NCBI GenBank assembly: GCA_026413225.1
Contig: JAPMTP010000044.1
Coordinates: forward strand, 186,001 to 250,000
Source: Otis tarda
Taxonomy: Eukaryota; Chordata; Aves; Otidiformes; Otididae
Direction: 5' to 3'
Length of the DNA: 64,000 nucleotides
The position numbers and the translations under genes are program-made. The number at the start of each line of letters is the position of its first letter. The first letter of the stretch is position 1. Below the pieces are notes generated by a model. The model saw only the letters and a program-made list of their open reading frames with translations, was not told the DNA's origin and did no database searches. Positions 11,721 to 22,590 of this stretch are shown here, in pieces.

Positions 11721-12041
11721 TTCCCCCAAGGTCAAACCTCCTTGAGGCACACACTGGGTCTCCTCATCCTTCCTTGAATGAAGACAAGGGAGGGGCCATC
11801 CACACCACCTTCCCCAACCACTTCCCTGTGTGCACTATGGGGACCTTATCTCCTCCCACAGCACCTAGGCGATTCTGAGGGGCAGGACCAGGATGATTAG
11901 CAGATCCTGTGGTGGTAACTAGCCAAGTGACTTCTGCTAAATTTATATCTCAGTGCTTCCATGCCCCATTGCCCAATGCTCTCAACACAGTCTTTAACAG
12001 TTCATTGTATCTCTTAGTCTTTCCAGAGGCTTGTGGGGGAT
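11721..12041 (-). pseudogene. ERVL integrase C-terminal part, decayed
   Basis: The minus-strand translation shows an ASGK-x-RYNELLKTVL block, then WLV, GSAN, GDKVPIVH and CVPQGGLTLGE in frames broken by small indels. This is the C-terminal half of an ERVL-class integrase, which in life inserts retroviral DNA into the genome. The upstream half continues at 12490 beyond an inserted LTR. It has several stops and frame changes and is not functional. Confidence 0.75.
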
Positions 12042-12489
12042 TGTCCTGGTTCTGGCTAGGACAGAGTTAATATTCACCTGAGCTGGGAGGGGAACTGGAG
12101 CTGGTGGCCCCTATGGCTGGGGCACCCAGCTGGGATAGTTAACTAATTAGCTAACAGCTGGGGTTAATTCACCCAAATTAGCCCAAGGGCTGTTCCATCC
12201 CATCTGACACCATGCTCAGTGTATCAGTGAGGGGAGTGCTGAAGGGAGCCTCCTGCTACATGGGAAGAAACTGGGTGTGGAGATTTGCTGTGAGCCATTG
12301 TACTGTATTTGTTTTCCATCACTGTTTTGTTTTCTTCTGTCATGTCTCTTAAATTTATTTTTTGTTTCATCTCAACCCACGAGTTTTTGCTGCCTTTTGT
12401 TTACAAATTCTCCCTTCTTGTCCTGCTGGGGGTGGGGGAGTGAGAGAGAGACTGCGTAGTCTGGTCCCGACCAGGGCTGAACGATGACA
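12042..12489 (+). mobile_element. ERVL-type solo LTR inserted into integrase remnant
   Basis: It starts TGTCCTGGTTCTGGCTAGGA and ends GCTGAACGATGACA, 448 bases. It is a close relative of the LTR at 24191, sharing GTTAACTAATTAGCTAACAG, TTCCATCCCATCTGACA and CTGCGTAGTCTGGTCC. Flanks are GGGAT on the left and GCGAT on the right, an imperfect 5-base target duplication. It splits the integrase remnant, so it is younger than that provirus and lies in opposite orientation. Confidence 0.9.
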
Positions 12490-12930
12490 GCGATAGAGGA
12501 TGTGGTGCACCCACACAACGCCATGTTTCTTGGCCCAGGAGTTTTTGAAGTTATTTCAGAAATTATGTCCACTGTCTGTTTCAATTTTTTCTGGGGCAGC
12601 ATGTCACCTCAAAATTTGTCTGTCAAGGCCTAAGATGGTGTTTCAGGCAGTGGCATGATTTACAGGGGATGTTTCTAGCCAGCTGGTAGTTGCTTGCTTT
12701 GGTGTGTTCATGACAGCGGTCTAACACAGTCAATTTTTCAGGCCTCACTATATCAAAAACCCAGCCACTACCTTCTGTTCCAGGGAGACATTACTCGTGT
12801 GGCTTTCTTGATTGTGGCACCCGTTTCACATTCATGAGTGACCTGTGTGATGGCCTCTGTAGTCAGATCCACTCCTTGATCACAAGCCCATCTATATGTT
12901 GCATCTCTCCCTAGACATCCCAATGTTCAC
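12490..12930 (-). pseudogene. ERVL integrase N-terminal part, decayed
   Basis: On the minus strand the frame LGRDATYRWACDQGVDLTTE followed by THECETGATIKKA is readable near 12800-12915. It fits the zinc-binding HHCC region of an ERVL-type integrase: a Cys two residues from another conserved position is kept and several stops follow. It is continuous in order with 11721-12041 on one side and with the RNase H/RT remnant at 14461-15400 on the other, across the inserted CR1. Confidence 0.75.
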
Positions 12931-14460
12931 AGAATCATGGAATGGTTGGGTTGGAAGGGACCCTCAAAGGCCATGCAGTCCAACCCCTCCGCAAAGGGCA
13001 GGGACATCCCCCACTAGATCAGGTTGCTCAGAGACCCGTCCAACCTGGCCTTGAACATTTCCAGGGATGGGGCATCCACCACCTCTCTGGGCAACCTGTT
13101 CCAGTGTTCTACAACCCTCAGTGTAAAAAATTTTTTCCCGATGTCTAATCTAAATCTACCTCCCTCTGTTTTAAAACCATTACCCCTTGTCCTATCACAA
13201 CAGGCCCTACTGAACAGCCTCTCCCATCTTTCTTGTATGCCCCCTTTAGGCACTGGAAGATCGCTCTAAGATCTCCCCGGAGCCTCCTCTTCTCCAGGCT
13301 GAACAGCCCCAACTCTCTCAGCCTGGTCTCATAGGAAAGGTGCTCCAGCCCTCTGATCACCTTCGTGGCCCTCCTCTGGACCTTCTCCTACTGGTCCATG
13401 TCCTTCTTGTGTTGGGGGCTCCAGAACTGGACACAGTACTCCAGGTGGGGTCTCACCAGGGCAGAGTAGAGGGGCAGAATCCCCTCCCTCGACCTGCTGG
13501 CCACGCTTCTCTTGATGCAGCCCAGGATGCGGTTGGCCTTCTGGGACGCAAGGGCACATTGCCGGCTCATGTTGAGCTTCTCGTCCACCAGCACTCCCAA
13601 GTCCTTCTCCTCAGGGCTGCTCTTGGTCCATTCCCTGCCCAGCCTGTATTTGTGCCTGGGATTGTCACGACCCAGGTACAGGACCTTGCACTTGGCCTGG
13701 TTGAACTTCATGAGGTTGGCACGGGCCCACCTCTCCAGCCTGTCCAGGTCCCTCTGGATGGCATCCCTCCCTTCCAGCGTGTCAACGGCACCACACAGCT
13801 TGGTGTCATTGGTGAACTTGCTGAGGCTGCACTCTATCCCACTGTCCATGTCGCCGACAAAGATGTTGAACAGGGCCGGGCCCAACATGGACCCCTGAGG
13901 GACTCCACTCGTTACTGGTCTCCACTTGGACATTGAGCCGTTGACCACCACTCTCTGAGTGCAGCCATTCAGCCAACTCCTTATCCACCGAGTGGTCCGT
14001 CCATCAAACCCATGTCTCTCCAGTTTAGAGAGAAGGATGTCGTGCAGGACAGTGTCAAATTCCTTGCACAAGTCCAGGTAGATGATGTCCGTTGCTCATC
14101 CCTTGTCCACCGATGCTGTCACCCAAGCCACCAAGTAGGTCAGGCACGATCTTCCCTTGCTGAAGCCATGTTGGCTGTCACCAACCACCTCCTTGCTCTC
14201 CATGTGCCTTAGCATGGTTTCCAGGAGAATCTGCTCCATGACCTTGCCAGGCACAGAGGTGAGGCTGAACCGGCCTGTAGTTACCCGGGTCTTCCTTGTT
14301 CCCCTTTTTAAAAATGGGGTTTATGTTCCCTCTCTTCCAGTCATCGGGGACCTCACCAGACCACCACAACTTCTCAAATACGATGGCCAGCAGCTTGGCA
14401 ACTTCATCTGCCAGTTCCCTCAGGACCGGCAGATGGATGTTTCATGGGTCCATAAAGATA
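12931..14460 (-). mobile_element. CR1 LINE, antisense, 5'-truncated
   Basis: This CR1 3' part is 1.5 kb, read on the minus strand. RT sequence runs from DEIHPS-like residues through [39 protein letters not shown] and KFTNDTKL. The 3' end is the CACAGAATCATGGAATGGTT block at 12931. One 227-codon stretch is still open (14071-13388). The catalytic FADD motif has become FTND, so one active-site Asp is lost. The element is inserted into the ERVL pol remnant. Confidence 0.93.
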
Positions 14461-15400
14461 CAAGTAGCTCACCCTTGTGCTCCCAGTCTGGTCTACCTGA
14501 CCTTCAATTTTGACAGCCTTGTCTGCCTGTTCATTGTTTCAGTGTTCTTCAGTTGCGTGACTTTTGGGCACGTGAGTATCTACATAACGTACCCTTAGAG
14601 CAATATTTTCTGCCCCGGCAGTGATGTCCTGCCACAATGCAGCAGCCCAGACGGGTTTACCTCTATGCTGTCGGTTGGCCTTCTTCCACTGCTGTAGCCA
14701 CTCCAATAGGGAATTAGCCACCATCTGGGAGTCAGTATAGAGTACTGGCCACTTTTCTCGTTCAGCAGTCTCTAGGGCCAGTTGGGGGGCTTTCCATTTG
14801 GCTAACTGACTTAACTCACCTTCTCCTTCAGTGACTTCACAACTTGTCATGTAGGACTCCACACAACAGCTTTCCACTTCTGACTGTTTCCTACAACACG
14901 ATAGGATCCATCAGGGAACAGAGCGTAATGACTTTCAGCTTCTGATAACTCACTACACGGTGGTGCCTCCTGGGAACAAGCCACCTCCTCAGGCAATACT
15001 CCAAAATCTCCTCCAGTGCATCATCTCTTCCACATTTTCTAGGCAGCTGGGTTTCCCTAGTTGAGCTCGTTGCTTGATCAATGCTACCCACTTACTCCAT
15101 GTAGCACTTGTTGCTTCATGTGTAGAAGAAATGTTTCCTTTGAACATCCAGGGTAGCACAGGCAATCGTGGTGACCAGAGCAGACATGCTTCTGTACCAA
15201 CAACTTCTGAAATAGCTCAAACTGCCTCATGCTGCTAACATCTCTTTTTCAGGTGAGATGTAGTGGACTTCTGATCCTTGATACTCCCAGCTCCAAAACC
15301 TTAGAGATTGGCACTCAGTTGCCTTTGACTCCAGTTTATATTGGAGCTCTAACATGTCTGGTATAGCAGTAAGTGGTGGTGTGACTTTGTTCAGGACATG
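14461..15400 (-). pseudogene. ERVL reverse transcriptase/RNase H remnant
   Basis: The minus-strand frame 14877-14539 keeps an RNase H core: KAPQLALETAE, WPVLYTDSQMVANSLLEWL, KPVWAA and VRYVDTHV, including the acidic TDSQMVA motif. Upstream (15400 down to 15100) the frame VLNKVTPPLTAIPDMLELQ and WSWEYQGSEVHYISPE follows, as in an RT connection region, with intervening stops. It forms one ERVL pol with 12490-12930 and 11721-12041. It is cut at 15400 by the next LTR. Confidence 0.78.
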
Positions 15401-16523
15401 TGTTCTGGTTTTGTTACTGAGGGGGGGGCCTAAGGTGGCAGCTTCTGTAGGAAACTGCTAGAAGTCGCTCCCCTTTGTTCAGTGCACTCGGCCGGGCCTA
15501 GGGCGGACCCGCTGCTGGCCAGGGCCGAGCCGATTGGTAGCAGAATGTCCCGTGATAACGCCTCTGCGATAACGTATTTAAGAAGGGGAAAACAGAAAAA
15601 AAAAAAAAAAAAAAAGAGAAGATGTGAAGCAGCTGAGCGGGGCCAGAGAGGGGAAGGCGCAGGCCTTATGGGCCTTGCAGGCCTCACCCTTTGGCCTCCG
15701 GCCGGGCAGCGACTGAGCCCAACTCGGCCTGGCCCGGCTGCAAGAAGTGGAGAGGAGATGAGAAGTGAAGAGAACCTGAGAGGCGTCTGCCTGTCTGTTG
15801 TGAAGGATTTCTTGTGAGGAATGGCTGCAGACGCCAAGGGCAGTTCAGAAGGAGGGGGAGGAGTAATGTGGCTCCTGGCCGGAATTCCCCTGCAGCCTGT
15901 GGTGAAGACCATGGTGGAACAGGTTGTCCCCCTGCAGCCCATGGAGATCCACGGAGGAGCAGAGACCCCCCTGCAGCCCATGGAGGACCCCACGCCAGAG
16001 CAGGTGGAGGCCTGAAGGAGGCTGTGGCCCGTGGAGGGCCTGCTGGGACAGCTGTTCTAGAGGGACTGCACCCCGTGGCAGAGATGACCCACACCAGAGC
16101 AGTTTCACGAAGGACTGTGGCCCATGGGAGGGACCCCACGTTGGAGCAGAGGAGGAATGCGAGGAGTTCTTCCCCCGACTATGAAGCAGCAGCGTAAAAC
16201 AACGTGTGATGAACTGACCATAACCCCCATTCCCTCTTCACCCCTGTGCCACTCAGGGGGAATGTAGTAGAGATAATGTTAAGCTTGGGAAGAGGGAGTG
16301 GTGGAGGGAGTTTATCTTGTTCTCTGTCTCATTCTCCTGCTAGTTTTAGAAATTAATGAATAGCTTTCCCCAAGACGAGTCTGTTTTGGCCGTAACGGTT
16401 AACTTTAAGGATTTCTCCCTGTCCTTATCTCAAACCTCGAGCCTTTTTCGTTATATTCTCTCTCCCCATTCTCTCGGAGGGCAGACCGCGTAGTCTGGCT
16501 GCGATCGGGGCTGAACTACGACA
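15401..16523 (+). mobile_element. Long ERVL-type LTR (1.1 kb)
   Basis: It starts TGTTCTGGTTTTGTTACTGA and ends GGGGCTGAACTACGACA. It holds a GCGATTGG-like region (GAGCCGATTGGTAGCAGAAT), a TATTTAAG TATA-like box near 15575, a run of 19 A bases near 15597-15615 and two CCCCTGCAGCCCATGGAG repeats. A 127-codon frame (15814-16197) is also open in the copy at 45487. Flanks are ACATG and GTGAT, so no target duplication is evident and a later rearrangement is possible. Confidence 0.9.
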
Positions 16524-17040
16524 GTGATTCATGGAGTCTGAACAAACACGCATTGAGTTCTGCACAAACACCAAGTAAGTAGAAAACAGTCTGCCTCTTA
16601 CAAGTAGATTATAGCCACAGGAGAGATGCTGACAGTTGCGTAAGTTTTCTCCAGCATATGATTGCAGGCAATCCTACAGAAATAGCACCTTCCTGGCTTT
16701 CAGTGGTTTGGATAAAAGGGAAGAAATATGCACACTGCACTGCTTCTTTGAGGGCAGCTGTCTTCCATCTGCACTCAAATACACACCACTAAGCTGAGAT
16801 GTTGTTGGGACAGAAGCCATCTTCAAGATCTGGCTTTGTGTAGCACCAAAAGAGCCCACGCTGATAAGCAGGTCTCTTCTCTGCTGATAAACAAAGTCCT
16901 TACTGATTTTTTTTTTTTCTATCCTCCCTATGAAAGCAGAAGACCAAGCAAACAATGCTTCAGCTCTACCCAGGAGACTGAAGAAGACACTAGACCTTAT
17001 ATTCACTTCAAGTAAAAAAAAATGAAATACTTAATTTGAA
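16524..17040. other. No feature recognised
   Basis: This is AT-richer unique-looking sequence. The 110-codon minus-strand frame at 17006-16674 has no known motif, and no splice context was found. I treat it as chance. Confidence 0.45.
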
Positions 17041-17515
17041 TTGTAGGATGGTTTGGGTTCAAAGATATCTTCAAATATGGTTTAGTCCAACCCCCCCTCC
17101 ATGAGCAGGGACACCTTCCACTAGATCAGGTACCTCAAAGCATGTTGAACCTGGTTTTGAACACTTCCAACGATGGGACATCCACAACCTCTCTGGGTAA
17201 CCTGTTCCAGGGTCTCACCACCCTCATTATAAAAAATTTCTTCCTTCTATCTACTCTAATCCTACACTTTTTCTGCTTGAACTGTTGTGCCTCGTCCTAC
17301 CACTACATGCCCTGGTAAAAAGTCTCCAGCGTTCTTATAAATCCCCTTTAGGTACTGGAAGGTCCTCCACAAACTTGCTGAGGGTGCACTCAATCCCACT
17401 GTGTATGTCGCTGGTGAACAGTGGTGGTCCCAGTAGGAATCCTTGAGGGACACCACTTGTTACTTGTTTCCTTTTGGACATATTGAGCCTTTGACTGTAT
17501 CTCTTCTTCTAACTC
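17041..17515 (-). mobile_element. CR1 LINE, antisense, internally deleted
   Basis: The 3'-terminal block (TTGTAGGATGGTTTGGGTT at the left, then CTCTCTGGGTAACCTGTTCCAG) runs to about 17365. There it jumps directly to the RT region CTTGCTGAGGGTGCACTCAATCCCAC and GGGACACCACTTGTTACT. About 450 bases present in the fuller copy at 12931 are missing between them. Confidence 0.85.
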
Positions 17516-17668
17516 TTTGGTTAACCCTTTCCCTGCACCAATGAGGGGCTGGCAAAGCTGTTGGGGGTGGGACAGAACATTGGGAGGCCCAACATTCCTT
17601 CCTGGGAGGCGCCCAAACAGAATCGGCCAGAACTATCTCCATGGAACACTACGGACCACTCACTGACC

Positions 17669-19128
17669 ATGGCACTGCCAGCTCTGCAGCACCCACCGCG
17701 TGATCCCTGTGCTCCCCAGATGTCCTGGCTACCGCAGACGTCCGCCTTCTCCAGAACCTTTGACAGCAGAGGTAAGGACTGACCCCCATGCCAGGGATGC
17801 ACTTTGGGGAAATTCACAGCCCTTCCTCCCTCGCACCTCTCCCTCCTCCCGCTCAGCTCACCCCACAGGGATCGTCCGTGACGTAACCTCCCTGCTCACC
17901 TGGTGCGGAGCACAGGGATGTCTGTGCTCGAGGCCACCTCGGTGGGTGCCCCGCAGACTCCCCACAGCCCCCAGCCCAAAACATCTCCCTCTCACCCCTG
18001 CAGGTCTGCAGACGTCTCTGCACGGCAGCTGCTTCCGCTCCCACCTCTCCTGTGCTGGCCGGATGAGCACCAGCCTGCCGCTGCCAACCACCTGTGCCAG
18101 CCACCAAGCTGCTGCTTCTGCACCAGGCGTGGCCCCGTGGGGACCCCAGGGCAGCGGGCTCCCCCTGGCCTGGGCAAAGCAATGGGCCCCGCACTACCAA
18201 TCGCAGCCGTTGGGTCCCAACAGTTGTGAAAGGAGGGCCCCTGCCCTTCCAGCGCTTCCACTGTCCCTCCCCATCAACCACCACCTCAAGGGGCAGCACA
18301 CACAGTGCACAACCAACCCCTTGGGGACACTCCTGGGCAGTGACACCTCCCCAGTGATTGACATATCCCTGGGCAGTGATGTCCCCATGGGTGAGGACCC
18401 CCTCCCAGGGATTGACATCTCCCTGGGCAGTGATGTCCCCATGGATGAAGACACCCTCCCAGGGACTGACATCTCCCTGGGCAGTAATGTCCCCATGGAT
18501 GAAGACACTCCAGGGAGGTGACAACCTTTTGGGCAGTGACATCCACCAAGGCACTGATATCCATGGGGACATCACTGCTGTTGTTGGGAAGGATGACATC
18601 ACCTTCCCAAGTGGTGGCATCTCCCTACCCAGTGACATCACTCCCAGCCACCCTGCCGCCCTCCGTGTCCAAGCCTGTGGCAACCCCAAGGTGATTTCAG
18701 CCAGGGACGCTGGGCTGCTGCAAGAGGCTGTGAGGCACTTGGATTGCTCCCTGGGGGCAGTGGGGGTCAGCCAGGGTGATCCCAGCAGCGTCCCCATGCC
18801 CAGAGATCCTGGTGGCACTACTGGCACCATCCTGCATCACAAGATCGGCTCGCACTCGCTTCCCAAGAAGCAGCTCTCTGCTCACCGCAGTGTCCCCAAG
18901 ACCTCCAAAGCCATCCTGAGCATGGAGCACTCCCAGATCACCAAGAAGAAGCCTCAGGATTCGCAGCAGGATGCGGGGACAGTCCGGGCACCACCCCAGG
19001 GCAGTGTGTCCCAGCACAATATCAGGCTGGAAAAGAAAGGGAGGAAGCAACGGTTCAGCTCATTGCCCCAGAACGGCAGCAAGTGCAAGGCTCCCGCAGC
19101 CAGTGGTGGGGCAGGAGGGTGGGATTAG
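17669..19128 (+). pseudogene. Gene A: Ser/Pro-rich protein with acidic ~20-residue repeats and basic tail
   Basis: I do not recognise this family. A good start context (GACCATGG, ATG at 17669) opens MALPALQHPPRDPCAPQ to a GCAGAG|GTAAGG donor at 17771, phase 1. A CACCCCACAG acceptor before 17871 continues in phase (GIVRDVTSLLTWCGA). A long frame then reaches 18521. Within it lie about three 60-base repeats reading DISLGSDVPMDEDTLPG. A one-base length change near 18515 moves the reading to another frame, which continues to 19128 with the same D-I-x-L-GSD flavour and a Lys/Arg-rich end (ITKKKPQDS, EKKGRKQRF). That frameshift suggests a pseudogene, unless alternative splicing bypasses it. An ATTAAA signal follows near 19241. 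It resembles gene B in layout: short first exon, Pro-rich middle, acidic repeats, basic tail. Confidence 0.45.
18340..18530 (+). repeat. 60-bp coding minisatellite in gene A
   Basis: The unit is GGGATTGACATCTCCCTGGG, then CAGTGATGTCCCCATGGATG, then AAGACACCCTCCCA. It is repeated three times nearly perfectly, with weaker copies on both sides. Twenty codons per unit preserve the frame and give an Asp/Glu-rich repeat. Confidence 0.85.
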
Positions 19129-19237
19129 GCCCAGGAAGCAGGTTGTGGGGATAAGATGGGTTGGAGGTGGGGGGAGGGAAGGGGATGTTGATTGTTGACT
19201 ATGTTGTAGCTTTGATTACTGTTCTATTCTTCATTTT

Positions 19238-19246
19238 TTCCATTAA
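19238..19246 (+). terminator. Poly(A) signal ATTAAA of gene A
   Basis: CCATTAAAAGTTG lies about 110 bases after the last stop of gene A, followed by a T-rich stretch. It is the only polyadenylation signal close to that stop. The surrounding 3' sequence resembles the region after gene B near 41155-41195. Confidence 0.45.
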
Positions 19247-19259
19247 AAGTTGTTTTTCC

Positions 19260-19682
19260 AGAACCTCTCCGTGCCTGTATGGGATGGGGAGGGAGTGCAG
19301 GAGGCACCAGGAAATGGCACCAAAGAGGTGCAAAAGCATCGCTGAGCCCCAAACCAGATCCACCGAGACCAGAGGGCACCCAGCCGCCCCACGGCTGAGT
19401 CACTGCCAGCGGCGCAGGCAATCGCGGGAGGCGACTCCCCTGTCCCCTTGCCCAGGGGAAGCCGCCCTTGGGCGGGGGAGCCAGGACAGATAGGTCCACG
19501 CAGGACTCACGGACACGACCCCGCACACGGAGCAGCACTGACCCCTGCAGCCCTGAGCACCATCCTCCCACCCCGGGGCTTTAGCAGGGTGCTGTACCCG
19601 CTCCCAATGACCCCACCCTGTCCCTGCAGCCCCACAGGTGGCTCCTCCAGGCTGTCCCACGGCTGCTATGGAACAGGGGCAA
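19260..19682. other. GC-rich interval, no gene recognised
   Basis: Short overlapping frames on both strands encode low-complexity Gly/Arg/Pro sequence. No conserved motif or repeat is seen. Confidence 0.45.
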
Positions 19683-19830
19683 TAAGCCACACAAGTCCAG
19701 GTAGATGACATCCACGGCGCTTCCCTTGTCCACTGACGAAGTCACTCTACCGTGGAAGGCCACTGCATGGTCAGGAACCATGTGCCCTGGTGAAGCCGTG
19801 CTGGCTGTCCCCAAAGGGGCTGCTGAGCTC
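19683..19830 (-). mobile_element. Short CR1 fragment, antisense
   Basis: On the minus strand, TSSVDKGSAVDVIYLDLCG is the CR1 RT block just before the conserved KAFD motif. The nucleotide string AAGTCCAGGTAGATGACATC matches the same region in the near full-length CR1 at 49.9-54.5 kb. Only about 150 bases remain. Confidence 0.85.
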
Positions 19831-22304
19831 CTCTCTTTCCATTCTCGAGCTTTGCAGTCACCACCTGTGAAGCATTTGTGACTCTCGCTTGCTGTTAATT
19901 GACAAAGTGGTAAAAACGAGCTCTCTAAAGCAGAAACGTCCTTCTCAGCAAACTGCCTTGGCGTTTTATTTGAATCAATCACTTTTGAACTCACTCCCTA
20001 CTCTGACACCACAAACTTGATTCGCCACACAACGTATCTCCTACAACACCTCTGAGGAAGCACCACACCCTTGGTCTTTTTCGATGGGCCGAGCTCACAG
20101 CTATTGTTCCGTTTTGCACTTCTCCTGCTAGCAGGGAGTGGGAAATACTTTAATTTTTGTTTTCAATAGATTGCTGTCTATCCCCACTTTCTGCAATAGT
20201 TCCACAGATTTTCCATCTGCTTCTGTCGCTATTTCTCTTAATCACCAGATTTTTCTGCAGAATAGTCCATGTACATCCATAGAATAGTTAGGACCAGAGC
20301 TGTCAGGAGAGCTCAACAAGTTCAAGTGCACTGAGGTTATATTTGATATACCCCCACCTGGTCTGAAAATCTGATTCCACAGGAGCAGCCAGATGCTGAA
20401 CACTTCTGAAAAAAGTTCCCAAACTCTCTTGAGCAGCTTACAGTGCTGACCTAAGGCACCTTTTACCCTGATGTACCATAACGCATCTGTTCTCGGTGTC
20501 CACACCCATCTTCACATGCGGTGGAGAGCAGAGAAAAACTCTCCCGTGTAAGAGCAGAACTGCAAAGCTCGTGGCACAGGCACAGAAATTGCTCTGACAT
20601 TGCTTCAAGGATGATGTCCTTGCTCCAGGATCTTCCCCTGTAGGAGTTTTGGTTTGATTGCTTGGTTGTTAAACCAGTTTATATCATTTTCAGCAATATT
20701 AACTTCTAAGGGTGAGAAGTCATGGGATTAGTACCCAGAATTATGTGATCACCTTAGGTAAAGAGAGGTTTAGTCTGAATGGCAAACCAATGTTTTTATT
20801 CACCTTCTTTTTTTTCCAGATGCTCCTTTTTTTTTTTTTTCAATAATATCTCTGCAACTCCAGGAGATAAAAACTTACATGAAAAATGAAAGTTTGTTTT
20901 CTCATACATGGAGATACTTGATAGTTCCTGGGCAGCATCATAGAATTATCTTTAAAATTGTGAGATTTGCAATAAAATCATTTCTGCCTGGGTCGGAGAG
21001 TGTGTATATTTTATATTCTAAGGTACAACAGTAAAATATTTCAAAAAGAAAATAAATGTAATGTATTCATAATTGCTAATGTGATTGAGAATGTACATGG
21101 AATGGCATAAACCTGAAGAAATCCAATTCTGAAAGGAAGCTGTCTAAATTTAGAGTGATGCAGTACTAATTAATCCATTTAGCATTCCATGCTGGTTTCA
21201 GCCCAAGGAATGACTAAACAGAGGAAATGTTTAGGGCAAGGAAAATGAAAGAGGTTGGGTTTATTTATTTATTTTTTTTTGCTGTCAAGTCAAAGCAGTT
21301 CATCTCTGACCATCTCAGGGACGGAGGTATTTTTTCCAGGTCAATTTGCACTAGCTCGGTTTGGATGGAAATGCTTTCTAGCAAAATGAGGGCTAAACTT
21401 GTTGGTTTTCATGCAAGTAAAAGCCACGTCTGCTCCAGCGAGGGTTTTATCTGCACCAGGTCAGCAAGACAGAGCCCTGAAATGATCAAAGGGATAGAGA
21501 TTTCCATACACTGTGTAGTGGTGTGTACATATACATATATGTACACATGGGTATAATCCAGGGACTAACTAAAGTCTGCTGGAGCCAAGGCAAATATTTC
21601 CATCAGTGCAATGAGCGTGCAATGAAGATCTGCAGTTACCTGCTCAAAACCTTCTTGTGGTCCCTGCATTGCATATGGCAGAGCGTCACATCAAGGCTTC
21701 AAGGGTGGGATGAGATTTTCCCTCCAAAGAGGGGCCACTGCTCTATTCTTCAGGCCCAGAAGGGGATTAGCTGAGTTTTGTCTTCCCAGAGGAGAGAGGC
21801 AGTAAATTGACATGATGGTGGCATGGGGAGGATGGGATCTGGCAAAGTGTCTGCATCAAAGCAACGTCAGGGAGGCTCCAAGTCCATGCTGTCTTCTTCC
21901 AAGAGGGGTGAAGGATTAGAGGTTTTAGGAGTTCCACTCTCAGTCCTTATTCCCATGAAAAAACATAAAAATTAAGCAAGAAGGAAGAGTCACTGGGACC
22001 ATGAGACATAAAAAGAGACAGAACCTAAACCCGTGAATAATCCTGGTCTTTGAATCGTGACAGCTGCCATATAAACAATAGCAGGGATGTTCTTGTTGTT
22101 GAAATTAGTGGACATCAATGAATTCTTCTCAACTGAATGGCATCAGGTCCCGGCCTTTTTACTTTCTGGAGGGCTGTCAAAAATTCAGCCTGTTGTTTAA
22201 TTATGTTTGTTCTTTTTACTTATTTTCAGCCTGTATTTCCTTTCCCTTTCTCCCTATGAGAAGCCTTATAATTGTCTTCAAAACCTACTTAAAGTCTGAA
22301 CCAA
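19831..22304. other. Intergenic, AT-rich, no feature recognised
   Basis: Poly-T/poly-A runs occur at 20810-20840 and 21268. A TATACATATATGTACACATG palindromic run lies near 21530. No exon, RNA gene or recognisable repeat was found. Confidence 0.5.
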
Positions 22305-22590
22305 GAATCACAGAATCATTTAGGAGAGAAAAGACCTTTAAGAACATTGAGCCCAACCATCAGCCTAGCACTGCCAAGTCCACCACTAGACCATGTCCCC
22401 AGCACCACATCTACACGTCTCTTAAGTATCTTCAGGGATGGTGACTCCACCACCTCCCTGGGCAGCCTGTTCCAGTGCTGGACAAACCTTTTGGTGAAGA
22501 ATTTTTTCATAATAGCCAATCTAAACCTCCCTTGGTGCAACTTGAGGCCATTTCGTCTTGTCCTATCGCTTGTTACTTGGGAGAAGACAC
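22305..22590 (-). mobile_element. CR1 LINE 3' end, antisense
   Basis: Starting at AATCACAGAATCATTTAGGA, it contains the antisense of the CR1 C-terminus. The minus-strand frame reads [18 protein letters not shown], then [20 protein letters not shown]. It represents a CR1 subfamily different from the copies at 12931 and 49918 (LHQGRFRL rather than LEGSRFRL). Confidence 0.9.

Noticed and set aside
16674..17006. 110-codon minus-strand frame between LTR and CR1
   Set aside because: No motif, no conserved splice sites, and it sits in anonymous AT-rich sequence.
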